A DNA stretch of 64,000 bases from Streptomyces albireticuli (GCF_021228125.1 NZ_JAJQQS010000021.1:1-64000); one strand, 5' to 3'. Positions 45,356 through 55,152 are shown, counted from the stretch's first letter. Translations and numbers: made by a program. Notes: generated by a model not told the origin, from the letters alone.

Positions 45356-45561
45356 CGCTGCCCCTTGCCCCCACCAGCCGCGGTCGTCGGCGCCACGCCT
45401 GCGCGCCGCCGCTCAATGTAGTGGCGGGAGCCCCGCCATGTCCGGTACGGACAAGGCGGCACGCGCACTTCTCCCTTCCGGAACATGCCGGGGGCGTGAT
45501 TTCGCCCCTAGCCTGCGACTAAAAGTCCGAATGCCGCACCGTTCCCCCCTGGAGCCCACTC

Positions 45562-46920
45562 ATGACCGAACTGACCGGAGGCCCGTCCCTCCCCCAGGAG
45601 CGCCGCATCGTCACGGCGATCCCCGGCCCCAAGTCGCTTGAGCTTCAGGCCCGCCGGACGGCGACGGTCGCGGCGGGCGTGGGCTCGACGCTCCCGGTGT
45701 TCACCGCGCGCGCCGGCGGCGGCGTGATCGAGGACATCGACGGCAACTCCCTCATCGACTTCGGCTCGGGCATCGCCGTGACCTCGGTGGGCTCCAGCGC
45801 GGAGGCCGTCGTGCGCCGCGCGTCCGCGCAGCTCGCCGACTTCACCCACACCTGTTTCATGGTGACCCCGTACGAGGGCTACGTGGAGGTCTGTGAGCAG
45901 CTCGCCGAGCTGACCCCGGGCGACCACGCCAAGAAGTCCGCGCTCTTCAACTCGGGCGCCGAGGCCGTCGAGAACGCCGTCAAGATCGCCCGCGCGTACA
46001 CCAAGCGCCAGGCCGTCGTCGTCTTCGACCACGGCTACCACGGCCGCACCAACCTGACGATGGCGCTGACGGCGAAGAACATGCCGTACAAGCAGGGCTT
46101 CGGGCCGTTCGCGCCCGAGGTCTACCGGGTGCCGGTGGCCTACGGCTACCGCTGGCCGACCGGTCCGGAGAACTGTGGCGCCGAGGCGTCCGCCCAGGCC
46201 ATCGACCAGATCACCAAGCAGATCGGCGCGGAGAACGTCGCCGCGATCATCATCGAGCCGGTGCTCGGCGAGGGCGGCTTCATCGAGCCGGCCAAGGGCT
46301 TCCTGCCCGCCATCGCGCAGTTCGCGAAGGACAACGGCATCGTCTTCGTCGCCGACGAGATCCAGTCCGGCTTCTGCCGTACGGGCCAGTGGTTCGCGTG
46401 CGAGGACGAGGGCATCGTCCCGGACCTGATCACGACGGCCAAGGGCATCGCGGGCGGTCTGCCGCTCGCCGCCGTCACGGGCCGCGCGGAGATCATGGAC
46501 GCCCCGCACGCGGGTGGCCTCGGCGGCACCTACGGCGGTAACCCGGTGGCGTGCGCCGCGGCGCTCGGCTCCATCGAGACCATGCGCGAGATGGACCTCA
46601 ACGCCAAGGCGAAGCGCATCGAGGAGGTCATGAAGGGCCGCCTCGCCGAGATGCAGGCCAAGCTGGACAACGGCGCGATCATCGGTGACATCCGCGGTCG
46701 TGGCGCGATGATCGCGATCGAGCTGGTCGAGCCGGGCACCAAGACCCCGAACGCGGCCGCCGCCGGCGCGCTCGCCAAGGCCTGCCACGCGGAGGGTCTG
46801 CTCGTCCTCACCTGCGGCACCTACGGCAACGTGCTGCGCTTCCTGCCGCCGCTGGTCATCGGCGAGGACCTGCTGAACGAGGGCCTGGACATCATCGAGG
46901 CCGCGTTCGCCCGGCTGTGA
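45562..46920 (+). CDS. gabT: 4-aminobutyrate aminotransferase
   Basis: A 452-aa PLP enzyme transferring the GABA amino group to 2-oxoglutarate, giving succinate semialdehyde. NSGAEAVENAVKIARAYT, FDHGYHGRTN, VADEIQSGFCRTG and the PLP lysine in TTAKGIAGGLPLAAV are diagnostic. GGAG lies 8 bp before the ATG. Divergent from the TraG-like gene. It completes the putrescine-to-succinate route with the genes at 48.5-54.6 kb. Confidence 0.93.
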   Translation: MTELTGGPSLPQERRIVTAIPGPKSLELQARRTATVAAGVGSTLPVFTARAGGGVIEDIDGNSLIDFGSGIAVTSVGSSAEAVVRRASAQLADFTHTCFMVTPYEGYVEVCEQLAELTPGDHAKKSALFNSGAEAVENAVKIARAYTKRQAVVVFDHGYHGRTNLTMALTAKNMPYKQGFGPFAPEVYRVPVAYGYRWPTGPENCGAEASAQAIDQITKQIGAENVAAIIIEPVLGEGGFIEPAKGFLPAIAQFAKDNGIVFVADEIQSGFCRTGQWFACEDEGIVPDLITTAKGIAGGLPLAAVTGRAEIMDAPHAGGLGGTYGGNPVACAAALGSIETMREMDLNAKAKRIEEVMKGRLAEMQAKLDNGAIIGDIRGRGAMIAIELVEPGTKTPNAAAAGALAKACHAEGLLVLTCGTYGNVLRFLPPLVIGEDLLNEGLDIIEAAFARL

Positions 46921-47053
46921 CCCCTTTCGCCGTAACCCCGGGTATCGGTTACCGCAGGTAAGGGATGCGCGGAGTGAAGAACCTGTGCGGGGCGGGTGGT
47001 GGACGAGTGATCCGGCTGTTCGGGGCGCTCGACCTGCCGTACGGTTTCTTCAG

Positions 47054-47932
47054 ATGAACGCAACACCCCGTCCGCAGGCGACTGCGGACACCGCCGCGCC
47101 GGCGCGTCCCCAGCTCCGGTCCGGCCGTGCCTTCGCGCACACCACTGGAGCCTCCGGCTCCGGACATCCTCACCGATCGGATGGCCGCTCGCCCCATACC
47201 CCCCGGGGCGCGCGGCACCCCGGTCCCCACGGCGGCCCCGGAACCACCCCCCCTGTTCCGGGGCCGCCGGCATGGACCCGGCCCCGTCGCGGGCTCTTCC
47301 CGGCGCTGTGCGTCCTGCTCCTCGCCCTCCTCACCTGGCAGACCGCCGCCCACGGCCCGCTGCGCGCCCTCGACGAGCGGCTCGGCCGTACGGTCGCGGG
47401 CTCCGGCTTCCCCGGCGGCCTCGCCCGCTTCCTCTCCGACCTCGGCAACGTCACGGTCGCCCTGCCCGTATTGCTGGCGGCGATCGCCGTGTCCGCGGTC
47501 ACCACGGCGCGGGCCCGCCGCGTCCGCCGGTGGTGGGCGCCGGCGCTCGGAGCCGCCCTCGCGATGGCCGCCGTGCCGGCCCTGGTCGTCCCCCTCAAGT
47601 CCTGGGTCGGCCGCCCGGGGCCGCCCGAGACGGCGGCCTCCGGCGCGCACGACGGCTTCTTCCCCTCCGGGCACACCGCCACGGCCGCCGTCGCCTACGG
47701 CGCCGCGACGCTGCTCGTCCTGACCGCCTGCCGCCCCGGCCGCCGCCCGCGTGTCCTGGCCCTCTGCGCGTACGTACTGCTCAACGCCGGTGTGGGCATC
47801 GGCCTGGTGCGGTGCGGATACCACTGGCCGCTGGACGTCATGGGCGCCTGGTGCCTGTCCGGCGTGGTGCTGTGGGCCCTGGCCCTCGCGGTCGCCCGCG
47901 TCACCCGGGCGGATCCGCCTCCCGGACCGTGA
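47054..47932 (+). CDS. PAP2-family membrane phosphatase
   Basis: About 292 aa. A disordered Pro/His/Arg-rich N-terminus (first 70 residues) precedes five to six membrane helices. PAP2 motif 1 (KSWVGRPGPP) and motif 2 (FFPSGHTAT) are intact. Motif 3 reads VRCGYHWPLDV, in which the Arg sits two positions nearer the His than in the standard SRx5Hx3D. It probably dephosphorylates a lipid phosphate at the outer face. The start is uncertain because no clear ribosome site precedes the ATG. It converges with and overlaps the next gene by 32 bp. Confidence 0.8.
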   Translation: MNATPRPQATADTAAPARPQLRSGRAFAHTTGASGSGHPHRSDGRSPHTPRGARHPGPHGGPGTTPPVPGPPAWTRPRRGLFPALCVLLLALLTWQTAAHGPLRALDERLGRTVAGSGFPGGLARFLSDLGNVTVALPVLLAAIAVSAVTTARARRVRRWWAPALGAALAMAAVPALVVPLKSWVGRPGPPETAASGAHDGFFPSGHTATAAVAYGAATLLVLTACRPGRRPRVLALCAYVLLNAGVGIGLVRCGYHWPLDVMGAWCLSGVVLWALALAVARVTRADPPPGP

Positions 47933-48407
47933 AGTCCCCGGGGCGGTCCGCGCCGGCGAGGTTCGCGGCCGCCTCGTGCATCGCCAGCTCCAGCGCCGCC
48001 GGGTCCGTCAGCGTCCCCGTACCGTCGGGCGGCACGACCCAGCGGACCCCGGAGGTGTGCCGGCCGGGGTGCGGCACCACCACCCAGCTGCCGAGGCCCG
48101 CGCCCCGGACGCCGGTGGCGAGCCAGCCCGCCGCGGTGCCCGGCGGCACGAAGAACCCCATGCGGCTGTCGCCGAAGTCGGCGAGGACCGGGCCCAGCCG
48201 GTCGGTGCACCGGCTCAGCACGTCCAGGGTCGGATAGCCGAGGCCGCTGGAGAGGACGAGGACGTCCCAGACCCGGCCCGCGGGCAGGAGCGCCACCCCG
48301 AGGGGGTTGCGCTCCCACTCCCACCGGCACGTTCCGGGGTCGGGTGCCGCCGACGCCAGCCACTCCACCGCGCTCCTCCTCGCGTGGTTCCCGGTATCGC
48401 CATTCAT
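47901..48407 (-). CDS. Unknown streptomycete protein
   Basis: A 168-aa soluble protein (VEWLASAAPDPGTCRWEW, FFVPPGTAAGWLATGVRG, LGSWVVVPHPGRHTSGVRWVVPPDGTGTLTDP). The pattern resembles the small bifunctional primase/polymerase-N-like or DUF proteins common in Streptomyces, but no catalytic acids are placed convincingly. It overlaps the end of the PAP2 gene tail to tail. Function not recognised. Confidence 0.7.
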   Translation of the reverse strand: MNGDTGNHARRSAVEWLASAAPDPGTCRWEWERNPLGVALLPAGRVWDVLVLSSGLGYPTLDVLSRCTDRLGPVLADFGDSRMGFFVPPGTAAGWLATGVRGAGLGSWVVVPHPGRHTSGVRWVVPPDGTGTLTDPAALELAMHEAAANLAGADRPGDFTVREADPPG

Positions 48408-48567
48408 GTGCGTTCCTCCGTTCCGTGTGCGCTCGTTCTGCGTTCACGGATGAGAGGCCGCGGGCGGCGGATCATTACGCGGGTTCCCGGCACTGGGGGC
48501 GTGCGTAGGTGTGGCGGGGGCGCGGGGGCGCGCTCACGGCCCGTCGGCCGTGGCACACCGCCGGGCG

Positions 48568-49980
48568 TCAGCTGTCGAAGCCGAGCCCGACCTTGTCCAT
48601 GGCCTTGAGCCAGAGGTTGCGGCGGCCGCCGTTCTCGTCGGCGCGGGTCATCGACCACTGGGTGATGCCGATGCCCATGGACCGCACGGGCTCGGGCGGG
48701 AACGGCAGCGGCCTGCTGCGCACCATGTCCAGCTCGGTCCGCTCGGTGCGCTCCCCGGCGAGCAGGTCGAGCATGACGTCCGCGCCGAAGCGGCTGGCTC
48801 CGACGCCGAGGCCGGTGTAGCCGAGCGCGTAGGCGACGCGCCCGCCGTGCGCGGTGCCGAAGAAGGCCGAGAACCGGGAGCAGGTGTCGATGGCGCCGCC
48901 CCAGTTGTGGGTGAAGCGCAGGCCCTCCAACTGGGGGAAGCAGTGGAAGAAGTGCTCGGCGAGCTTGCGGTAGGTCGCCGGGTGGTGGTCGTACTCGGAC
49001 CGGACGCCGCCGCCGTAGTGGTGGACGATGTCGTATCCGCCCCACAGGATGCGGTGGTCGGGCGTGATCCGGAAGTAGTGGAAGTGGTTGGCGGCGTCGC
49101 CGAGCCCCTGCCGGCGCCGCCAGCCGACGGCGTCGCGCTGCTCGGGGCTGAGCGGCTCGGTCATCAGGGCGTAGTCGTAGACCGGGGCGATGTACGGGCG
49201 TACGCGCTTGACCAGCGAGGGGAAGGCGTTGGTGCCGAGCGCGGCGTGCCGGGCGAAGATCCGCCCGTAGGGGGTGCGGACGGCGACGCCCGGGCCCTGT
49301 GCGGACAGTTCGGTGCCGGGCGTGTGCTCGTAGATCCGCACGCCGAGGTCGAGGCAGGCCCGCTTGAGGCCCCAGGCGAGCCGGGCGGGGTGCAGCATGG
49401 CGACGCCGGTGCGGTCCCAGAGTCCGGCGAGGAAGGTCGGGGAGTCGACCTCGGCGCGCAGGGCGTCCTGGTCGAGGTACTCGTAGTCGGGGAGGCCGAG
49501 CCCGGCCACCTCGTCGGCGGCCTCGCGCAGCTCGGCGACCTGGTGCGGGGCGGTGGCGATGTCGATCTCGCCGGTGCGCTCGAAGCCGCAGTCGATGCCG
49601 TGTCGGGCCACGGTGGCCTCGATCGCGTCGAGGTTGCGGCGGCCGAGCCGCTCCAGGGCGGCCAGCTCCTGGGGCCAGCGGGACAGGCCGTTGGCCCAGC
49701 CGTGGGTGAGGGAGGAGGAGCAGAAGCCTCCGTTGCGGCCGGAGGCGGCCCAGCCGGTCTCCTGGGCCTCGATGAGGACGACGTCGCGGGCGGGGTCGCG
49801 CTCCTTGGCCAGGAGCGCGGTCCACAGTCCGGAGTAGCCGCCGCCGACGACGAGCAGTTCGCACCGCTCGTCGCCGACGAGGGCGGGGAGGGCCGCCGGG
49901 CGGCCGGGGTCGTCGAGCCAGTAGGGCCGGGGTGCGGCGTCGGAGAGTGATTTGGCAGGGTTCATGGCACGAGCGGCCAT
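48568..49980 (-). CDS. FAD-dependent amine oxidase-like protein (PuuB-type)
   Basis: A 470-aa flavoprotein of the DAO family. FAD motif VVGGGYSGLWTALLAKE, then AASGRNGGFCSSSL and the closing FSAFFGTAHGGRVAYALGYTGLGVGASRFGAD match gamma-glutamylputrescine oxidoreductases. The enzyme would oxidise (gamma-glutamyl)putrescine to the aldehyde handled by the dehydrogenase at 53079. Start at 49980 with AAGGAG at 9 bp; MNPAK 15 bp on is an alternative. It lies 4 bp after the permease gene and is the end of the transporter operon. A small CACGGCC/GGCCGTG hairpin (48535-48552) follows. Confidence 0.88.
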   Translation of the reverse strand: MAARAMNPAKSLSDAAPRPYWLDDPGRPAALPALVGDERCELLVVGGGYSGLWTALLAKERDPARDVVLIEAQETGWAASGRNGGFCSSSLTHGWANGLSRWPQELAALERLGRRNLDAIEATVARHGIDCGFERTGEIDIATAPHQVAELREAADEVAGLGLPDYEYLDQDALRAEVDSPTFLAGLWDRTGVAMLHPARLAWGLKRACLDLGVRIYEHTPGTELSAQGPGVAVRTPYGRIFARHAALGTNAFPSLVKRVRPYIAPVYDYALMTEPLSPEQRDAVGWRRRQGLGDAANHFHYFRITPDHRILWGGYDIVHHYGGGVRSEYDHHPATYRKLAEHFFHCFPQLEGLRFTHNWGGAIDTCSRFSAFFGTAHGGRVAYALGYTGLGVGASRFGADVMLDLLAGERTERTELDMVRSRPLPFPPEPVRSMGIGITQWSMTRADENGGRRNLWLKAMDKVGLGFDS

Positions 49981-49984
49981 GGTC

Positions 49985-50839
49985 TCAGCTCCTTTTACGG
50001 CGCCCGCCGACCAGCTGACCGACGAGGACGCACAGCACGGCGATGCCGAACATCGCCGTTCCGATGACATTGATTTGAACGGGTGTGCCCCGTTGTGCGG
50101 CTCCCCAGACGAACATGGGGAAGGTCACAGTCGAGCCCGCGTTGAAGTTCGTGATGATGAAGTCGTCGAACGACAGCGCGAAGGCGAGCAGGGCGCCCGC
50201 CGCGATGCCGGGGGCGGCGATCGGGAGGGTCACCCGCAGGAAGGTCTGGAGCGGGGTGGCGTAGAGGTCCTGGGCGGCCTGTTCCAGGCGGGGGTCCATG
50301 GACATGACCCGGGCCTTGACCGCCGTGACCACGAAGCTCAGGCAGAACATGATGTGGGCGATCAGCACGGTCCAGAAGCCGAAGGTGACGCCCATGTTGA
50401 GGAAGAGGGTGGCCAGCGAGGCGGCCATGACGACCTCGGGCATGGCCATCGGCAGGAAGAGCAGGGTGCTCACCGAGGAACGGGCGCGGAAGCGGTAGCG
50501 GGCGAGCGCGAAGGCGATCATCGTGCCGAGGACGGTCGCGCCGACGGTGGACCAGAAGGCGATCTCCAGGCTCAGGGAGAGCGAGCCGCACAGGTCGGCG
50601 ACGCCGCAGGGGTCGGTCCAGGCGTCGGTGGAGAAGCGCTGCCACTCGTAGTTGAAGCGGCCGTTGGGCTTGTTGAAGGAGAAGACCGTGACGACGGCGT
50701 TGGGCAGGATCAGATAGCCGAGGGTGGCCAGGCCCGCGAGGACGACGAGGTTGCGGCGCAGCCAGCGCGACGTCCTGCCGGGCGCCCTGGTGGGCTTCCC
50801 CGCGGGCGTCCCCGCGGGCTTCTTGGTGAGGGCGGCCAT
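49985..50839 (-). CDS. potC: Polyamine-type ABC transporter permease (PotC-like)
   Basis: A 284-aa permease with six membrane helices and the EAA loop LEQAAQDLYATPLQTFLRVTLPIAAPGI. LSFDDFIITNFNAGSTVTFPMFVWG is typical of PotC. Its start overlaps the stop of the PotB-like gene by one base (TGATG). Works with the PotB- and PotA-like proteins for putrescine/spermidine uptake. Confidence 0.9.
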   Translation of the reverse strand: MAALTKKPAGTPAGKPTRAPGRTSRWLRRNLVVLAGLATLGYLILPNAVVTVFSFNKPNGRFNYEWQRFSTDAWTDPCGVADLCGSLSLSLEIAFWSTVGATVLGTMIAFALARYRFRARSSVSTLLFLPMAMPEVVMAASLATLFLNMGVTFGFWTVLIAHIMFCLSFVVTAVKARVMSMDPRLEQAAQDLYATPLQTFLRVTLPIAAPGIAAGALLAFALSFDDFIITNFNAGSTVTFPMFVWGAAQRGTPVQINVIGTAMFGIAVLCVLVGQLVGGRRKRS

Positions 50840-51765
50840 CAGACCAGGTCCTCCGTTCCGGACTTGCGGATATAGAGGGTGACCATGGCGAGGATGGCGG
50901 CCATGAGGATGAAGGAGAGGGCGGCGGCCGTCGGGTAGTCCAGGACGCGCAGGAACTGCGACTGGATGACGTTGCCGATCATCTTCTGGTCGGTGGAGCC
51001 GAGCAGCTCGGCGTTGATGTAGTCACCGGTGGCCGGGATGAAGGTGAGCAGGGTGCCGGCCACGACACCGGGCATGGAGAGCGGGAAGGTCACCTTGCGG
51101 AAGGTGGTGAGGGGCCTCGCGTAGAGGTCTCCGGCCGCCTCGTGGAGCCTGGGGTCGATGCGTTCGAGGGAACCGTAGAGCGGCAGGATCATGAAGGGCA
51201 GGAAGTTGTAGGTCAGGCCGCAGACGACGGCGAGCGGGGTGGCGAGGACGCGCTGTCCCTCGGTGACGCCGAGCGCGTCGGTGAGGTCGAGGACGTGCAG
51301 GGCGCCCAGGGCGGAGACGACGGGGCCGCCGTCGGACAGGATCGTCTTCCAGGCGAGGGTGCGGATCAGGAAGCTGGTGAAGAACGGCGCGATGACGAGG
51401 ACCATCAGGACGTGGCGCCAGCGGCCGGCCCGGAAGGCGATGAGGTAGGCGAGCGGGTAGCCGAGGGCGAGGCAGAGCGCGGTGGCGGTCGCGGCGTAGG
51501 CGACGGAGCGCAGGAACTGCGGGTAGTACTCGGTCAGCGCGTCCCAGTAGGTGGCGAGGTGCCAGGTGACCCGGAATCCCTCTTCGAGGGAGCCGGTCTG
51601 CACGGACGTGGACGCCTGGTAGACGAGGGGGGCCGCGAAGAAGACGAGCAGCCAGAGGATGCCGGGGAGCAGCAGCCAGTAGGGGGTGAGCTTTCCGCGG
51701 CGGCCGGCGGCGGCCGGCGCGGGGGTGACGGCGGGGGGTTCTTCCTGGGTGCCGATCAGTGCCAT
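50839..51765 (-). CDS. potB: Polyamine-type ABC transporter permease (PotB-like)
   Basis: A 308-aa permease: LTPYWLLLPGILWLLVFFAAPLVY opens the membrane domain; the EAA loop is LHEAAGDLYARPLTTFRKVTFPLSMPGV. FIPATGDYINAELLGSTDQKMIGNVIQ is a PotB signature. Start overlaps the ATPase gene's stop by one base. Confidence 0.9.
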   Translation of the reverse strand: MALIGTQEEPPAVTPAPAAAGRRGKLTPYWLLLPGILWLLVFFAAPLVYQASTSVQTGSLEEGFRVTWHLATYWDALTEYYPQFLRSVAYAATATALCLALGYPLAYLIAFRAGRWRHVLMVLVIAPFFTSFLIRTLAWKTILSDGGPVVSALGALHVLDLTDALGVTEGQRVLATPLAVVCGLTYNFLPFMILPLYGSLERIDPRLHEAAGDLYARPLTTFRKVTFPLSMPGVVAGTLLTFIPATGDYINAELLGSTDQKMIGNVIQSQFLRVLDYPTAAALSFILMAAILAMVTLYIRKSGTEDLV

Positions 51766-52940
51766 CAGGTGCCCTCCCCCGCGTCCGTGCCGGCCTCGAT
51801 GCTCTGCGCGGCGTCCAGGCCGAAGCTGTGGCCCGGGTTCCAGTGCAGGACGACGTCGGCGCCGGGGACGAGGCGGCCGTCGCGCTCGATGTTCTGCTCG
51901 TAGACGGACAGACCGGTGCCCACGGGGCCGTCGACGAGGTACTGGGTGGAGACGCCGGTGAACCCGGCCTCGGTGATGCGGCCGCGGACGCGGTTGCGGC
52001 CGTCAGGGATGGTGCCCGCGTCGTCGGCGTGGGTCAGGGTGATCTTCTCGGGCCGTATCCCGACGATGAGTTTCTCGCCCGTCCGGGCGGTGGCGGTACA
52101 TCGGTGCGCGGGCAGGGCGAGTTTGGAGTCGGCCGCGCGCAGGACGATGTCGTCGCCGGAGGTGTCCAGGACGTCGGCGGTGATGAGGTTGGAGGTGCCC
52201 AGGAAGTTGGCGACGAAGGTGGTACGGGGGGTGTCGTAGAGGTCGGCGGGGGCGCCCATCTGCTCGACCCGGCCGCCGTTCATGACCGCGACCGTGTCGG
52301 CCATGGTCATGGCCTCCTCCTGGTCGTGGGTGACGTGCACGAAGGTGATGCCGACCTCGGTCTGGATGCGCTTGAGCTCCAGTTGCATCTGGCGGCGCAG
52401 CTTGAGGTCGAGGGCGCCGAGGGGCTCGTCGAGGAGGAGCACCTGGGGGTGGTTGATCAGGGCGCGGGCGACGGCGACGCGCTGCTGCTGGCCGCCGGAG
52501 AGCTGCTGGGGCTTGCGGCGGGCGAAGTCGCCGAGCTGGACGAGGTCGAGCATGTCGCCGACCTGCTTCTTGACGGACTTCACCCCGCGGCGGCGCAGGC
52601 CGAAGGCGACGTTCTCGTAGATGTCGAGGTGCGGGAAGAGCGCGTAGCTCTGGAAGACCGTGTTGACGGGCCGCTTGTACGGGGGCAGACCGGTGACGTC
52701 CTTGCCGCCGAGCCGGACGGTGCCGGTGCTGGGGTCCTCCAGGCCGGCGATCATGCGCAGGGTGGTGGTCTTGCCGCAGCCGGAGGCACCGAGGAGGGCG
52801 AAGAAGGAGCCGCCGGGGACGGCCAGGTCGAGCGGGTGCACGGCGGTGAAGGCGCCGTAGCGCTTGCTGATGCCGGTGAGGCGGACGTCCGTGCCGCTGC
52901 TGTCGCTGCTCGGGGTGCCGGTCGGGGCGGTTGTTGTCAT
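51765..52940 (-). CDS. potA: Polyamine-type ABC transporter ATPase (PotA-like)
   Basis: A 391-aa ATP-binding subunit: Walker [11 protein letters not shown]-loop FQSYALFPH, signature LSGGQQQR, Walker B VLLLDEP and H-loop THD. The C-terminal TOBE domain ([25 protein letters not shown]) is regulatory. First gene of the transporter operon. Normally a PotD binding-protein gene lies beside it; the 138 bp between it and the dehydrogenase gene hold none. Confidence 0.93.
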   Translation of the reverse strand: MTTTAPTGTPSSDSSGTDVRLTGISKRYGAFTAVHPLDLAVPGGSFFALLGASGCGKTTTLRMIAGLEDPSTGTVRLGGKDVTGLPPYKRPVNTVFQSYALFPHLDIYENVAFGLRRRGVKSVKKQVGDMLDLVQLGDFARRKPQQLSGGQQQRVAVARALINHPQVLLLDEPLGALDLKLRRQMQLELKRIQTEVGITFVHVTHDQEEAMTMADTVAVMNGGRVEQMGAPADLYDTPRTTFVANFLGTSNLITADVLDTSGDDIVLRAADSKLALPAHRCTATARTGEKLIVGIRPEKITLTHADDAGTIPDGRNRVRGRITEAGFTGVSTQYLVDGPVGTGLSVYEQNIERDGRLVPGADVVLHWNPGHSFGLDAAQSIEAGTDAGEGT

Positions 52941-53078
52941 GGGTCTGGTCCAGGGGTGTCGGGGGCGTGAGCACGTACGGCACGTACAGCCGCGTACGTT
53001 CTCATATGTCCGGGGTCGGGCGCCGCGCCGGTGGCCCGTTCGGCGGGGACCAGAAGATTGTCGCTAATGCGGGGGTGC

Positions 53079-54593
53079 TCAGCGCCCACCGAAGACGGTG
53101 CGGTGCCAGTCCTTCCGGGCGACCGCGGTGTTGTCGGACATCACATGCTTGACCTGCGTGTACTCCTCGAAGGAGTAGGCCGACATGTCCTTGCCGTAGC
53201 CGGAGGCGCGGTAGCCGCCGTGCGGCATCTCGCTGACGATCGGGATGTGGTCGTTGACCCAGACGCAGCCGGCCCTGAGTTCCCTGGTGGCGCGGCCGGT
53301 GCGGTAGACGTCCCGGCTCCAGACGGAGGCGGCCAGGCCGTAGGGGGTGTCGCCGGCGAGCGCCAGGCCCTCGTCGTCGCCGTCGAAGGGCAGCACGACC
53401 AGGACGGGGCCGAAGATCTCCCGCTGGACGGCCTCGCTGTCCTGCGGGGCGCCGGTGAGGAGGGTGGGGAGGTAGTAGGCGCCCTCGGCGAGCGCGCCGG
53501 CGGGGGCCGCGCCGCCGGTGACGACGGTGGCGTAGGAGCGGGCGCGGTCGACGAAGTCGGCGACGCGGTCGCGGTGGGCGTGGGAGATGAGGGGGCCGAG
53601 GTCGGTGGCGGGGTCGAAGGGGTCGCCGGGACGGACGGTGGTCATGAGGTCGGCGACCCCGGCCACGAACGCCTCGTAGAGGGGTCGCTGGACATAGGCG
53701 CGGGTCGCGGCGGTGCAGTCCTGGCCGGCGTTGATGAGCGAACCGGCGACGGCGCCGTGGACGGCGGCCTCCAGGTCGGCGTCGTCGAAGACGAGGAAGG
53801 GGGCCTTCCCGCCGAGTTCGAGGTGGAGCCGCTTGACCGTGCGGGTGGCGATCTCCGCGACGCGCCTGCCGACGGGCGTGGAGCCGGTGAAGGAGGTCAT
53901 GGCGACGGACGGATGGCCGACGAGGTGCTCCCCCGCGTCCTCGCCCGCGCCGCTGACGACGTTCACCACACCGTCGGGGACGCCCGCGTCGGAGGCGGCC
54001 TGGGCGAACATCAGGGAGGTGAGCGGGGTGAGCTCGGAGGGTTTGAGGACGATGGTGTTGCCGGCGGCGATCGCCGGCAGGACCTTCCAGGCGGCCATCT
54101 GGAGCGGGTAGTTCCAGGGCGCGATCGAGCCCACGACGCCGATCGGCTCGCGGCGGACGTACGAGGTGTGGTCGGCGCTGTACTCGCCGGCGGAGCGGCC
54201 CTCCAGGTGCCGGGCGGCGCCCGCGAAGAAGGAGGTGTTGTCGATCGTGCCCGGGACGTCGAACTCGGTGCTGAGCCGGATGGGCTTGCCGCACTGGGCG
54301 GTCTCGGTGCGTGCGAGGTCCCCGGCCCGTTCGGCCAGGACGTCCGCGAAGCGGTGCAGCGCGCCGGCGCGCTCGCCGGGGGTGGCCCCGGCCCAGCCGG
54401 GCAGGGCCCGCCGGGCGGCGGTCACCGCGGCGTCGACGTCGGCGGGCCCCGCCGGTTCGTAGCCGAGGAGTTCGGCTCCGGTGGCCGGGTCGACGACCGC
54501 GTGCCGACGGCCGGAGGTGCCGGCCCGCAACCGGCCGCCGATGTACTGCGCGCCGTCGGCGAACCGCTCCGTCACATCGAACCGCTGGGCCAT
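53079..54593 (-). CDS. Gamma-aminobutyraldehyde dehydrogenase
   Basis: A 504-aa ALDH close to PatD/PuuC: PWNYPLQMAAWKVLPAIAAGN, catalytic Glu in LHLELGGKAPF and Cys in NAGQDCTAATR, FGPVLVV and the closing SGYGKDMSAYSFEEYTQVKHVM. It oxidises 4-aminobutyraldehyde (or its gamma-glutamyl form) to GABA, the substrate of GabT. Start with GAGGAG at 6 bp. It precedes the transporter genes on the same strand; the 138-bp gap has several GTACG motifs (52974-52999) but no terminator hairpin, so cotranscription is possible. Confidence 0.92.
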   Translation of the reverse strand: MAQRFDVTERFADGAQYIGGRLRAGTSGRRHAVVDPATGAELLGYEPAGPADVDAAVTAARRALPGWAGATPGERAGALHRFADVLAERAGDLARTETAQCGKPIRLSTEFDVPGTIDNTSFFAGAARHLEGRSAGEYSADHTSYVRREPIGVVGSIAPWNYPLQMAAWKVLPAIAAGNTIVLKPSELTPLTSLMFAQAASDAGVPDGVVNVVSGAGEDAGEHLVGHPSVAMTSFTGSTPVGRRVAEIATRTVKRLHLELGGKAPFLVFDDADLEAAVHGAVAGSLINAGQDCTAATRAYVQRPLYEAFVAGVADLMTTVRPGDPFDPATDLGPLISHAHRDRVADFVDRARSYATVVTGGAAPAGALAEGAYYLPTLLTGAPQDSEAVQREIFGPVLVVLPFDGDDEGLALAGDTPYGLAASVWSRDVYRTGRATRELRAGCVWVNDHIPIVSEMPHGGYRASGYGKDMSAYSFEEYTQVKHVMSDNTAVARKDWHRTVFGGR

Positions 54594-54714
54594 CGCACAC
54601 TCCTCGACCGATCGCGTTGGTTGCAGATCTTGGCAGAGGAGAGGGTCAGCAACAAGGGATTCCGTCGCGGTGTTTTGTCATCACGACGGATTCGGTGACT
54701 TAGCGGCCGGACCG

Positions 54715-55152
54715 TCACGCCCCCCAGGAACTGGCGGTGAGGAGGCTCGCGAAGAGCGCGACCCACAGGATGAGGATCACGAGGGCCGCGACGCCGAGCA
54801 CGATTCCGGCGGTGGCGGCCTGGCGGTTGGTCGCCTCCCCCTTCGTCACCTTGGAGCGGCCGACGGCGCCGAAGATGATGCCGAGGATGCCCAGGACCAG
54901 GCCGAAGAACCACAGGAAGACCAGCAGACTGCAGACCGTGCCGACGATTCCGCAGACCAGACCGGCGGTGCCCGTGCCGTTGTTGGGCTGCATCGGTGCG
55001 GCGTAACCGACGGGGTAGGGCTGGACCGGGGGCGCGGTCGGGTAGCCGCCCTGCGCGGGGTAACCCTGGTTCTGACCCTGCGTGGGGTAGCCGTACCCCG
55101 GCGACTGCGGCTGCTGGGGCGCGCCGTAAGGATTCTGCTGGTAATCAGACAT
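54715..55152 (-). CDS. DUF4190 membrane protein, Tyr/Pro/Gln-rich start
   Basis: A 145-aa protein. Residues 1-60 are Gln/Pro/Gly/Tyr-rich with SPGYGYPTQGQ; two membrane helices follow around GTAGLVCGIVGTVCSLLVFLWFFGLVLGILGIIFGAVGRSK and TAGIVLGVAALVILILWVALFASLL, separated by a short basic loop, the DUF4190 pattern. GGAGGGG ribosome site. Function unknown; a larger paralogue is at 56140. Confidence 0.85.
   Translation of the reverse strand: MSDYQQNPYGAPQQPQSPGYGYPTQGQNQGYPAQGGYPTAPPVQPYPVGYAAPMQPNNGTGTAGLVCGIVGTVCSLLVFLWFFGLVLGILGIIFGAVGRSKVTKGEATNRQAATAGIVLGVAALVILILWVALFASLLTASSWGA

Noticed and set aside
48404-49864. A 486-codon minus-strand frame overlapping the flavoprotein gene
   Set aside because: Arg/Pro-rich sequence without motifs, in a different frame from the clear FAD enzyme.
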